A stretch of DNA of 12,500 bases from CAYNEI01 sp964396185 (GTDB lineage: Archaea > Thermoplasmatota > SW-10-69-26): positions 1-12,500 of the forward strand of contig CAYNEI010000065.1 in assembly GCA_964396185.1 (NCBI GenBank), written 5' to 3'. The notes under the pieces are model-generated. The model ran no database searches and was not told where the DNA came from. It worked only from the letters and a program-made list of their open reading frames with translations. Both the position numbers and the translations under genes were made by a program. Shown one piece after another: positions 6,479-12,500 of this stretch (the stretch's first letter is position 1; every line of letters begins with the position of its first letter).

Positions 6479-6526
6479 GCCCCGCGCCGCCTGGCGCGGG
6501 GCCCTTCCTCTTCTTCTCTTCCCCCC
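6479..6526 (+). terminator. Hairpin and pyrimidine-tract terminator after the actin-like gene
   Basis: GCCCCGCGCC (6479-6488) pairs perfectly with GGCGCGGGGC (6493-6502) around the tetraloop GCCT. An uninterrupted pyrimidine tract (6503-6526) follows. The element lies 23 bases after the actin-like stop codon. A frame open across it runs into the kinase gene downstream, but the hairpin shows that this segment is untranslated. Confidence 0.75.
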
Positions 6527-6554
6527 TGACCCTCCAGCCCGAGGCAAGCGAAGC

Positions 6555-6559
6555 TTTAT
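6555..6559 (+). promoter_or_regulatory. TATA-like box of the protein kinase gene
   Basis: GCTTTATC is the only AT-rich element between the terminator and the kinase. It predicts a transcript start near 6582-6586, just before or within the GGAGG at 6584-6588. The kinase ATG at 6651 would then have a leader of about 65 bases. Confidence 0.45.
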
Positions 6560-6594
6560 CCCCGGCTCTGGGCCTCGTTCGGCGGAGGCACAGG

Positions 6595-6654
6595 ATGCGA
6601 TCCGGGAGCACCTGGGAGAGCCGCTGCGCCGGGGGGACCCGCGCGTGCACATGA
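6595..6654 (+). CDS. Possible 19-residue leader peptide overlapping the kinase start
   Basis: An ATG at 6595 has a perfect GGAGG (6584-6588) six bases upstream. It opens a 19-codon frame containing two Cys and three Arg residues, and its TGA (6652-6654) overlaps the ATG of the kinase (6651-6653) as ATGA. The kinase ATG itself has no SD. The arrangement suggests that ribosomes translate the short frame and restart on the kinase. No homology is recognisable, and a chance combination remains possible. Confidence 0.35.
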   Translation: MRSGSTWESRCAGGTRACT

Positions 6655-8789
6655 CCTCCAGCGTGGCCCTCCAGGGCTTCGTGGGGACCGTGTTGCTCGT
6701 GGCAGCGGCCACGCTGCTCTTGGCCGGGCGACGGCGCAGAGAGGACCTGCTGCTGGCCGCCTTCCTGGCCGTCGTCAGCGCCAACTTCCTGCTCAACGGG
6801 CTCAGCCAGGCCCAACACGGCAACCCACTGGCCAGCGATCTGGCCGTGGTCGCCCTGGCCCTGGACCCTGTGATCCTGCTGGGCTTCGTCACGGTCTACC
6901 CCTTCGAGTACCGGCCCAGATGGGTCCAGGTTCTCCTGGGAGCAGCCGCTGTGCTGGCCATCGCGGTGGCCCTCGCCTTGACCATCGGCCCCATGGCCGG
7001 TTCCTTGCTCGGGCTCGAGCGGGCCACGTGGCACCGTGTCGCGGTGATCGAGCTCCTGGTCGTCTACACGGCGGCGTGGTGGCTGGCCCTGGGCCAAGCC
7101 GCTCGCGCCCCCACCCCCCAGCTCGCGCAGCGCGCCAGCTGGCTGGTCATCGCGGCCGGTGTGGCCCTGCTCCCGCGCCTCGGGTTGGGCCACGTGGACC
7201 TGGGCATCTCCCTGTTCCCGAGCGCTGCCGAGGCCACGGGGCAAGCGGGCTGGCAGGCGGCCCTGCCGGCGCTTGGTGAGGTGGGAACCACCCTGGGCAT
7301 CGTGTTGGTCGTGGCGGGTGTGAGCTTGCTGTGGCTGCGCGGCCACCGGCCAGAGCATCCCGGCCCCCTGGCGCGGGCCGGGAAGACGATCGCTCTGCTC
7401 GTGGGCGTGCTGGCCCTGCTCCAGTTCGCCACAGCGTACTGGTACACCCTCGGCGGACCCAGGATCCTTTGGACGACCCCGTTCTCCCTGCGCTGGCTGG
7501 TGTTCTCCGGCATCCTGGTCTACGGGATCCTGGCCTACGAGATCGTGCCGTTCAACCGGACAGCCGTGCGTGTCTTCGCCCCGGTGGGCGGCGCGATCCT
7601 CGGCCTGGCTGTCACCCTGGCCACCGTGGCCATCCAAGCGGAGACCACGGGCTCGGTGACATGGACCTCGGCCATCGCGCTCGGGCTCGGCGCCAGCGCG
7701 CCTGGTGCCATGGCCACCCGGGGTGCTGTGCGTAAGATCCAGGCCCGCACCGGGGGCCAGACCGGCATGGCGCGCCGGCTTGAGCTCTACCGGGCCCTGG
7801 TCGAGTCAGCTTGGGTCGAGGGCGGGCCGCGTCCGGAGATGCTTACCCGCCTGGAGACCGAGAGGCGGGCCCTGGGGCTCTCGTTCCAGGAAGCCAGGAC
7901 GCTGGAGCACGTGGTGGCCGGCGACCTTGCGCCCACCGAGGAGGATCTCCAGATCGGCGAGGAGCCCGTGCCAGGGGTGATCGTCCAGGGGGTCATCGGG
8001 GAGGGAAGCCAGGCGCGGGTCTACAAAGCGTGCACCTACCCGGATGGCCAGGACGCCGTGATCAAGGCCGTGCGCGTCGACGATCACCCGCGCGAGGCCC
8101 GCAAGCGCATGCTCGACGAGTTCCGGGCCCTGGAACGCTTGGATCACCCCAACATCGTCTCCCTGCTCGGGCTCCACACGACGCCCGGGCGCTACCTGCT
8201 CGTCATGGAAGCCATCGACGGGGACTCGCTTGCCGAGCGCCTCCAGCAAGGCCGCTTGCCAGCAAGCACGGTGGCCTCCATCATCCTCCAGGTGCTCGAC
8301 GGGCTCGAGTCCGCCCACAGCCACGGCATCCTCCATCGCGACCTCAAGCCGGAGAACATCCTGCTCGACCGCCGAGGGACCAGCTATCTCGCGGACTTCG
8401 GCGTGGCCATCACCTCGACCGACGATCAGCATGTGGGCGAGGGCACGGTCACCGGGCTCTCCCAACTCCAGCGGCTCACTGGGACACTGGCCTACATGGC
8501 CCCCGAGCAAGCTGCTGGGGACCCGCTGGATGCCGCCACGGATCTCTACCAGGTCGGCCTGGTGCTCTACGAGATGCTGGTGGGTCAGCCAGCCCAGCGT
8601 GTCCAGGGCTTGCCGCTCAACCAGGCGCTCACACGCCTGATGGCACCCTCGATCGATACGAGCGTGGTGCCGGAGCCCTGGCGGGCCGTCGTCGAGCGTG
8701 CCTTGGCTCTGGATCCAAGCCAACGGTTCCAGAACGCGCGGGAGATGCGGCGCGCGATCCTGGAGGGCCCGCTGGAACCACCAGCGTGA
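6651..8789 (+). CDS. Membrane-embedded Ser/Thr protein kinase (Hanks type)
   Basis: The protein has 712 residues. Residues 1-360 hold about nine to eleven membrane helices. The segment WLVFSGILVYGILAYEIVPF is much like the last helix of the seven-helix sensor domains of histidine kinases. Residues 380-420 form a small helical module (ELYRALVESAWVEGG, then LSFQEARTLEHVV). The C-terminal kinase domain is complete: glycine loop GEGSQARV (450-457), ATP-binding Lys472 in AVIKAV, catalytic HRDLKPEN (562-569), DFG (582-584) and APE (617-619). A Thr/Ser-rich activation segment lies between DFG and APE, so an active PknB-like kinase is expected. The ATG at 6651 is chosen because upstream codons cross the terminator hairpin. 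It lacks its own SD and may be coupled to a leader peptide. It converges on a winged-helix/FHA gene 26 bases away, a likely phospho-target or reader. Confidence 0.9.
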   Translation: MTSSVALQGFVGTVLLVAAATLLLAGRRRREDLLLAAFLAVVSANFLLNGLSQAQHGNPLASDLAVVALALDPVILLGFVTVYPFEYRPRWVQVLLGAAAVLAIAVALALTIGPMAGSLLGLERATWHRVAVIELLVVYTAAWWLALGQAARAPTPQLAQRASWLVIAAGVALLPRLGLGHVDLGISLFPSAAEATGQAGWQAALPALGEVGTTLGIVLVVAGVSLLWLRGHRPEHPGPLARAGKTIALLVGVLALLQFATAYWYTLGGPRILWTTPFSLRWLVFSGILVYGILAYEIVPFNRTAVRVFAPVGGAILGLAVTLATVAIQAETTGSVTWTSAIALGLGASAPGAMATRGAVRKIQARTGGQTGMARRLELYRALVESAWVEGGPRPEMLTRLETERRALGLSFQEARTLEHVVAGDLAPTEEDLQIGEEPVPGVIVQGVIGEGSQARVYKACTYPDGQDAVIKAVRVDDHPREARKRMLDEFRALERLDHPNIVSLLGLHTTPGRYLLVMEAIDGDSLAERLQQGRLPASTVASIILQVLDGLESAHSHGILHRDLKPENILLDRRGTSYLADFGVAITSTDDQHVGEGTVTGLSQLQRLTGTLAYMAPEQAAGDPLDAATDLYQVGLVLYEMLVGQPAQRVQGLPLNQALTRLMAPSIDTSVVPEPWRAVVERALALDPSQRFQNAREMRRAILEGPLEPPA

Positions 8790-8815
8790 CCGATGACCGG
8801 ATGCCCGATCGTCGA

Positions 8816-9634
8816 TCAACGCTCTTGGAAGACCAGGCGGCTTCGACCGACGATGAGGATGTCACCGGGCGTGAGCGGTTCAGGGGCGCCCGGTTCCAGG
8901 GGAGCACCGTTGAGCTGGGTCCCGTTGCTCGAGCCCAGGTCCTCGACGACGTGATGGCCGTTGTCCAGCTGGATGCGGGAGTGGCGGGCGGATGCGAAGG
9001 GATCGTAGTCCAGGGGGATGTCACACGACGGGTCGCGCCCGATGGTCCAGGCCTCCTCTGAGGCGCCGTTGAGCGGGAACGTGGTGCCTTCATCTCGGCC
9101 GTAGACGAGCACGAGGCGGGGGCCAGCAAGGCGGGTGGCCAGCCCGTCGGCCTGGTGGTCCATGGTGGCGCGATCGTCCTCGACCACGGCGTACGGCTTG
9201 AGCTTGGTCAGCCCATGCAGCTCATCGACGACGGCGAACAGGTGCCGGTGGTCGAGCACGTAGAGGTGACCCCTGCCGGGGGCGTCGAGCTTGCGCACCA
9301 GCCCAGCTTCGATGAGCTGGTCGAGGTGCCAGGAGATGGCTTGCCGGGAGAGCAGGCGGTCTGGCCCGTTCTCCTCTGGCGCGGCCACGCGGATCTGGCC
9401 CACGCGCACGGGCCGGCGCAGGGCCTCGAGCAGCCGCAGCCGCACGGGTGAGGCCAGCGTCTCCAGGCTCCCTGCCAGGGCCTCGTGGTCCTCGACGGCG
9501 GGTTCGAGCCTCCGCACATCCCATCGATGGGTCGGGGGAGGTATGGTCGTTGCGTTTGCACTGGAGTGGGAAACCAACCCTCTCGGCCCAAGATCCGGCG
9601 TGCTGGCCGCTGCGCGTGGACGGCCTGGGTCCAT
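8816..9634 (-). CDS. Winged-helix (ArsR-like) and FHA domain regulator
   Basis: The protein has 272 residues. After a loose N-terminus (1-45) comes a winged-helix domain: LETLASPVRLRLLEAL (58-72), the recognition helix SRQAISWHLDQLIEAGLV (96-113) and the wing APGRGHLYVL (118-127). Residues 172-270 are an FHA domain with the phosphothreonine-binding residues in place: GR (199-200), SARH (215-218) and NGT (237-239). FHA domains read phosphothreonine made by Hanks-type kinases, and one such kinase lies next door, convergent. The likely role is a transcription regulator switched by phosphorylation. The ATG at 9634 overlaps the stop of the upstream CARDB gene as TGATG, suggesting translational coupling. 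The first 40 residues look poorly conserved, and a GTG at 9517 (residue 40) is an alternative start, but it has no SD. Confidence 0.85.
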   Translation of the reverse strand: MDPGRPRAAASTPDLGPRGLVSHSSANATTIPPPTHRWDVRRLEPAVEDHEALAGSLETLASPVRLRLLEALRRPVRVGQIRVAAPEENGPDRLLSRQAISWHLDQLIEAGLVRKLDAPGRGHLYVLDHRHLFAVVDELHGLTKLKPYAVVEDDRATMDHQADGLATRLAGPRLVLVYGRDEGTTFPLNGASEEAWTIGRDPSCDIPLDYDPFASARHSRIQLDNGHHVVEDLGSSNGTQLNGAPLEPGAPEPLTPGDILIVGRSRLVFQER

Positions 9635-12500
9635 CAACGCTGGTCGCGTCGGCGCGTGGCGAGCGCCGCTGTGGCGAGCAGGGCCAGCGCGATGATGGCT
9701 CCAGGGCCGGGGATGCCGCTGGAGCCCTCGACGGTGACCGTGGTGGTCTCGATGTTGTTGTCCTCGTCGGTCTCGCTGATCTCCTCGAGCGCGTCGACGT
9801 GAACGCGCACGGTGTGCTCGCCGTCGATGGCCGTCCAGGCATCGCTGGTCACGTTGATCGAGCCACCAGCGGCCAGGGATTCGACGGTCTTGTTCTCGCC
9901 GAGGAGCTCGTCGTCGAGGAAGAACGCGACGACGAAGGCGGTGGCATCGCTCTCGCCCTGGTTGTGGACGAGGGCCGTGAACTCCACCTGATCGTCCTCC
10001 TCGGGGGTCTCTTCGCCTGTGGAGATGGTGGTGACGGTCAAATCGGGCCCGCGTTCGCTCTCGCCGGAGTCGTCGTCTTGGTCGGCTGCCTCGACGTCCA
10101 CCGTGGCCGAGAGCGTGTTGTTGTCCTCGTCGGTCTCCGCGACGGCATCGTCGACATCCGCTTCGGCTGCGATCTCATGCACGCCCTCGGCGGCGGTCCA
10201 GGACGTGCTCGTGACCGTGGCGCTGGCCCCGGCCCCAAGCCCCTCGATCGAGCGCGTGCCCAGATCCGTGGCATCACCGAGCTCGAAGGCGACGGTGAAG
10301 GAGCCAGCGGCTGCGTTGCCCACGTTCTTCACGGTGGCCAGGAACGTGAGCCGATCCCCGTCAGCGGGAGCCTCGGTCCAGGTGAGGCTCGTGACGGTGA
10401 GGTCGGGCTCGCCTGGGAGCCCGGAGTCCTCGTCCTCGTCTTGGGCTGCGTCGACTTGGAAGGTCTTGGAGGCCTGGTTGTTCCCCTCGTCGGACTCGGC
10501 GGCTTGATCGTCGGCATCGGCGGTGACGGTGAGGGTATGAGAGCCCTGGGTCGCAGCCCACGGTGGGCTTGAGATGCTGGCGGTGTCGCCTGCTCCAAGG
10601 GCATCGATGGTGCGCGTGCCTAGAGCGTTGCCGTCCACCTGGAAGCTGACGGTGAAGCTGGCCACGCCTGCATCGCCCGCGTTCGTGATGGTGGCCAGGA
10701 AGGCGACAGAGTCCCCGGCTCGGGCGTTGCTTGGGGCGGTGAGGCTCTCGACCAGGATGTCGGGCTGGGCCTCGCCGATGCTGAAGCTCTCCTCGCGATC
10801 GTTGTTGGCTTCGTTGGTCTCCTCGACGGCATCGTCGGTGTCCACGACAGCCAGCACGGTGTGGCTGCCCTCGGCGACCGTGGCGTTGTGTTCCACCGAC
10901 GCGGTGGCACCAGCTTCGACGCCGTCGATGGTGGCCTCGCCGAGGCTCTCGCCGTCGAGGAAGAGCTCGACGGTGAACCCGCCGGCGGCCTCGCTGCCGT
11001 CGTTGGTCACGGTGGTCTCGAAGGCGACGTTGCTGTCGGCTGTGGCATCCGTGGGCCAGGCGATGTCGGTCGCGACCAAGTCCGGTCCGATGCCGAAGTT
11101 GAGATCGAGCTCGTTGTTGTCCTCGTTGGCCTCCTCGATGGCATCGCCGGTGAGCTGCTGTTCAGCGTCCGCGATGACGGTGAGGGTGTGGTTGCCTCGC
11201 TCGGCGGTCCAGGCGTCGCTGGTGACCTCGGTGGACTGGCCGGGGCCCAGGCTGTTGACCTGCTTGTCCTGGCCCACCTGGTCGCCGTCCACCAGGAACC
11301 GGACGTGGAAGCTGCCGGCTCCCTCGTTGCCTCGGTTCTTCACGGTGGCCACGAACCGGGCGTCCTCGCCGGAGGCCGGGCGCTCTGGGGACAACCGGGC
11401 CTCGGCGACGGTGAGGTCCGGCTCGGCCTCGCCGATCTCCACGGTCTCCTCGGCCTCGTTGTTGTCCTCGTCGGCCTCGCTGATCGCCTCAGCAACGTCA
11501 GCGACGACGGTGATGGTGTGAGAGCCAGCACTGGCGTTCCACGCCTCGCTGGCGACGTTGACGCTCTCCTCTGCGTCCAAGCTGGGCACCGTGACGTTCC
11601 CGTGGACGTCCCCGTCGATCTGGAACTGGACTCGGAAGCTCTGCTCGATGGCTCGGCCCTCGTTCGTGATGGTCGCGTGCAGGGTGACATCGTCCCCGGT
11701 CTGGGCATCGGCGGGCTGCATGGTGATGTTCCCGGCGATCAGATCCGGACCCACCACCACCGTCAGGCTGGCCTCGTTGTTGGCTTCGCTGGCCTCGCTC
11801 ACGTTGCGATCGATGTCGGCCTGGGCCGTGATCGTGTGGCGCCCGGTGGTGGCGGTCCACTCCCGCACGGTTGCCGAGAACGTCTCGCCGGGATCCAGCT
11901 CGGGTACCGGGGTGTCAGCACCGGTCAGGGTGGTGCCATCGACGAAGAAGCGCACCGTGGTGGTGTCGGCTGATCCGTTGCCGATGTTGTGCACCTGGGC
12001 CTCGAAGGTGACCTCCTGGCCATCCTCGGGGAAGGCTGGTTGGGCGACGAGGAAGTCGAGGGTGAGATCTGGCGTGGCTGGCGTGACCTGGACCTCGACG
12101 TCCCCAAGCACGTTGTTGGTCTCGTTGCCTTCATCGACATCGTCCCCAACATCGACCTCGACGGTGACCTCGTGCGTGCCAGCCTCGGCGTCCCAGGCCG
12201 GGCTTTCGACCTCGGTCTCGGCAGCGAAGGCCAGCTCAGCGACCTCCACGGCATCGCCCACCTGGACCCCCTCGACGAAGAAGGCGACCTCGAAGGGGTC
12301 GTCCACGTCCGAGGACCCGTCGTTGCGGATGCGGGCGGTGAAGATGACGTCGTCGCCAGCGATGGGGTCGCTGGGTTCGAAGGTGAGCTCGAGGGGGACG
12401 AGGTCGGCACCGAACGAGAAGCTCTGCTCGTCGGTGGCCTCGCAGTTCGAGAGGATCTGGCAGTCGTCACCGTCCGGGTCGCTGGTCGTGACGTTGATGA
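9634..12500 (-). CDS. CARDB-repeat surface protein with C-terminal sorting tail, 3' part
   Basis: The frame is open to the right edge, so the N-terminus and signal peptide lie outside; 954 residues are visible. Eight tandem CARDB (CARF-unrelated adhesion/Ig-like) domains of 107-120 residues begin with PDL, PDI or ADL, at nucleotides 12408, 12072, 11748, 11421, 11085, 10764, 10407 and 10047 (reading leftward). Each ends in E-x-[DNS]-E-x-N-N. Acidic linkers separate the last three (AQDEDEDSG, ADQDDDSGE). Before the first repeat a Cys pair (DDCQILSNCEA) may form a disulphide. The C-terminus has a Gly/Pro turn, a hydrophobic helix and Arg-Arg-Arg, a layout like archaeosortase (PGF-CTERM) substrates. 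The protein is thus extracytoplasmic and probably anchored to the cell surface. CARDB domains are seen in adhesion and glycan-binding proteins; the ligand here is unknown. Confidence 0.88.
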   Translation of the reverse strand, partial: INVTTSDPDGDDCQILSNCEATDEQSFSFGADLVPLELTFEPSDPIAGDDVIFTARIRNDGSSDVDDPFEVAFFVEGVQVGDAVEVAELAFAAETEVESPAWDAEAGTHEVTVEVDVGDDVDEGNETNNVLGDVEVQVTPATPDLTLDFLVAQPAFPEDGQEVTFEAQVHNIGNGSADTTTVRFFVDGTTLTGADTPVPELDPGETFSATVREWTATTGRHTITAQADIDRNVSEASEANNEASLTVVVGPDLIAGNITMQPADAQTGDDVTLHATITNEGRAIEQSFRVQFQIDGDVHGNVTVPSLDAEESVNVASEAWNASAGSHTITVVADVAEAISEADEDNNEAEETVEIGEAEPDLTVAEARLSPERPASGEDARFVATVKNRGNEGAGSFHVRFLVDGDQVGQDKQVNSLGPGQSTEVTSDAWTAERGNHTLTVIADAEQQLTGDAIEEANEDNNELDLNFGIGPDLVATDIAWPTDATADSNVAFETTVTNDGSEAAGGFTVELFLDGESLGEATIDGVEAGATASVEHNATVAEGSHTVLAVVDTDDAVEETNEANNDREESFSIGEAQPDILVESLTAPSNARAGDSVAFLATITNAGDAGVASFTVSFQVDGNALGTRTIDALGAGDTASISSPPWAATQGSHTLTVTADADDQAAESDEGNNQASKTFQVDAAQDEDEDSGLPGEPDLTVTSLTWTEAPADGDRLTFLATVKNVGNAAAGSFTVAFELGDATDLGTRSIEGLGAGASATVTSTSWTAAEGVHEIAAEADVDDAVAETDEDNNTLSATVDVEAADQDDDSGESERGPDLTVTTISTGEETPEEDDQVEFTALVHNQGESDATAFVVAFFLDDELLGENKTVESLAAGGSINVTSDAWTAIDGEHTVRVHVDALEEISETDEDNNIETTTVTVEGSSGIPGPGAIIALALLATAALATRRRDQR
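9637..9723 (-). other. C-terminal sorting-type tail of the CARDB protein
   Basis: The last 29 residues read SSGIPGPGA, then a hydrophobic run (IIALALLATAALA) and TRRRDQR. The order Gly/Pro motif, membrane helix and basic tail is that of PGF-CTERM proteins processed by archaeosortase A in haloarchaea and relatives. Here the motif is PGPG rather than PGF, so a different sorting enzyme or a plain tail anchor is possible. Confidence 0.6.

Noticed and set aside
6477..6650. N-terminal extension of the kinase to 6477
   Set aside because: It would translate the hairpin terminator of the previous gene and the TATA-like box; the membrane domain starts naturally at 6651.
5388..7637. A 749-codon open frame on the minus strand
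   Set aside because: It runs antisense through the actin-like gene, the hairpin terminator and the kinase membrane region. Its composition (Gly, His, Gln, Arg, Asp) is what antisense reading of GC-rich genes gives, and no domain is seen.
7806..8819. A 337-codon minus-strand frame and a 416-codon plus-strand frame (7811-9061) over the kinase region
   Set aside because: Both are shadows of the kinase domain in other frames, with no motif, while the kinase frame has a complete set of catalytic motifs.
9753..11470. Recurring short DNA repeats near GTTGTTGTCCTCGTCGG, considered as a CRISPR or dispersed repeat
   Set aside because: They encode the conserved DEDNN end of successive CARDB domains and are spaced by about one domain length, so they are coding repeats.
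10861..11973. Long plus-strand frames opposite the CARDB gene
   Set aside because: They are the antisense of periodic CARDB repeats and show only Val/Gly/Leu-rich low-complexity sequence repeating with the domains.

Overview
The window looks archaeal and is very G+C-rich (by eye about two thirds). The archaeal signs are TATA-like boxes about 26-30 bases before starts, a mix of leaderless starts and strong Shine-Dalgarno (SD) starts, a tRNA with no encoded CCA, a winged-helix/FHA fusion regulator, and a large acidic CARDB surface protein with a C-terminal sorting-type tail. The best guess is a euryarchaeote in the broad sense (Thermoplasmatota-like or related to the Halobacteria), but no ribosomal marker is present to settle it. 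A run of exactly 100 N (4244-4343) points to a scaffolded draft or metagenome assembly.

Layout: the left edge holds the first 38 codons of a glycerol kinase (- strand), divergent from a small acidic protein of unknown function. Next is a large SWIM zinc-finger protein (-). A 270-base AT-rich intergenic region with three copies of one 11-bp motif separates it from a tightly packed SatD-DUF3307 pair (+). A tRNA-Arg(TCG) (-) follows and is cut by the assembly gap. After the gap come a GC-rich 9-bp repeat, a four-helix membrane protein (-) and, divergent from it, an actin/MreB-superfamily protein (+) closed by a strong hairpin terminator. The right third holds a membrane-anchored Ser/Thr protein kinase (+) with a possible 19-residue leader peptide. 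It converges on a winged-helix/FHA protein (-), which overlaps the stop of an upstream CARDB-repeat surface protein (-) that runs off the right edge.

How the genes may work together: (1) SatD and the DUF3307 membrane protein are separated by 2 bases and a perfect SD, so they form an operon, perhaps controlled by the 11-bp motifs. (2) The membrane kinase could phosphorylate proteins on threonine; its convergent neighbour carries a phosphothreonine-binding FHA domain on a DNA-binding domain, which suggests a one-locus phospho-signalling switch. That regulator appears translationally coupled to the surface protein gene. (3) The actin-like protein and the four-helix membrane protein share a divergent promoter region and may form a cytoskeleton/membrane pair. 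The functional links in (1)-(3) are inferences from layout.
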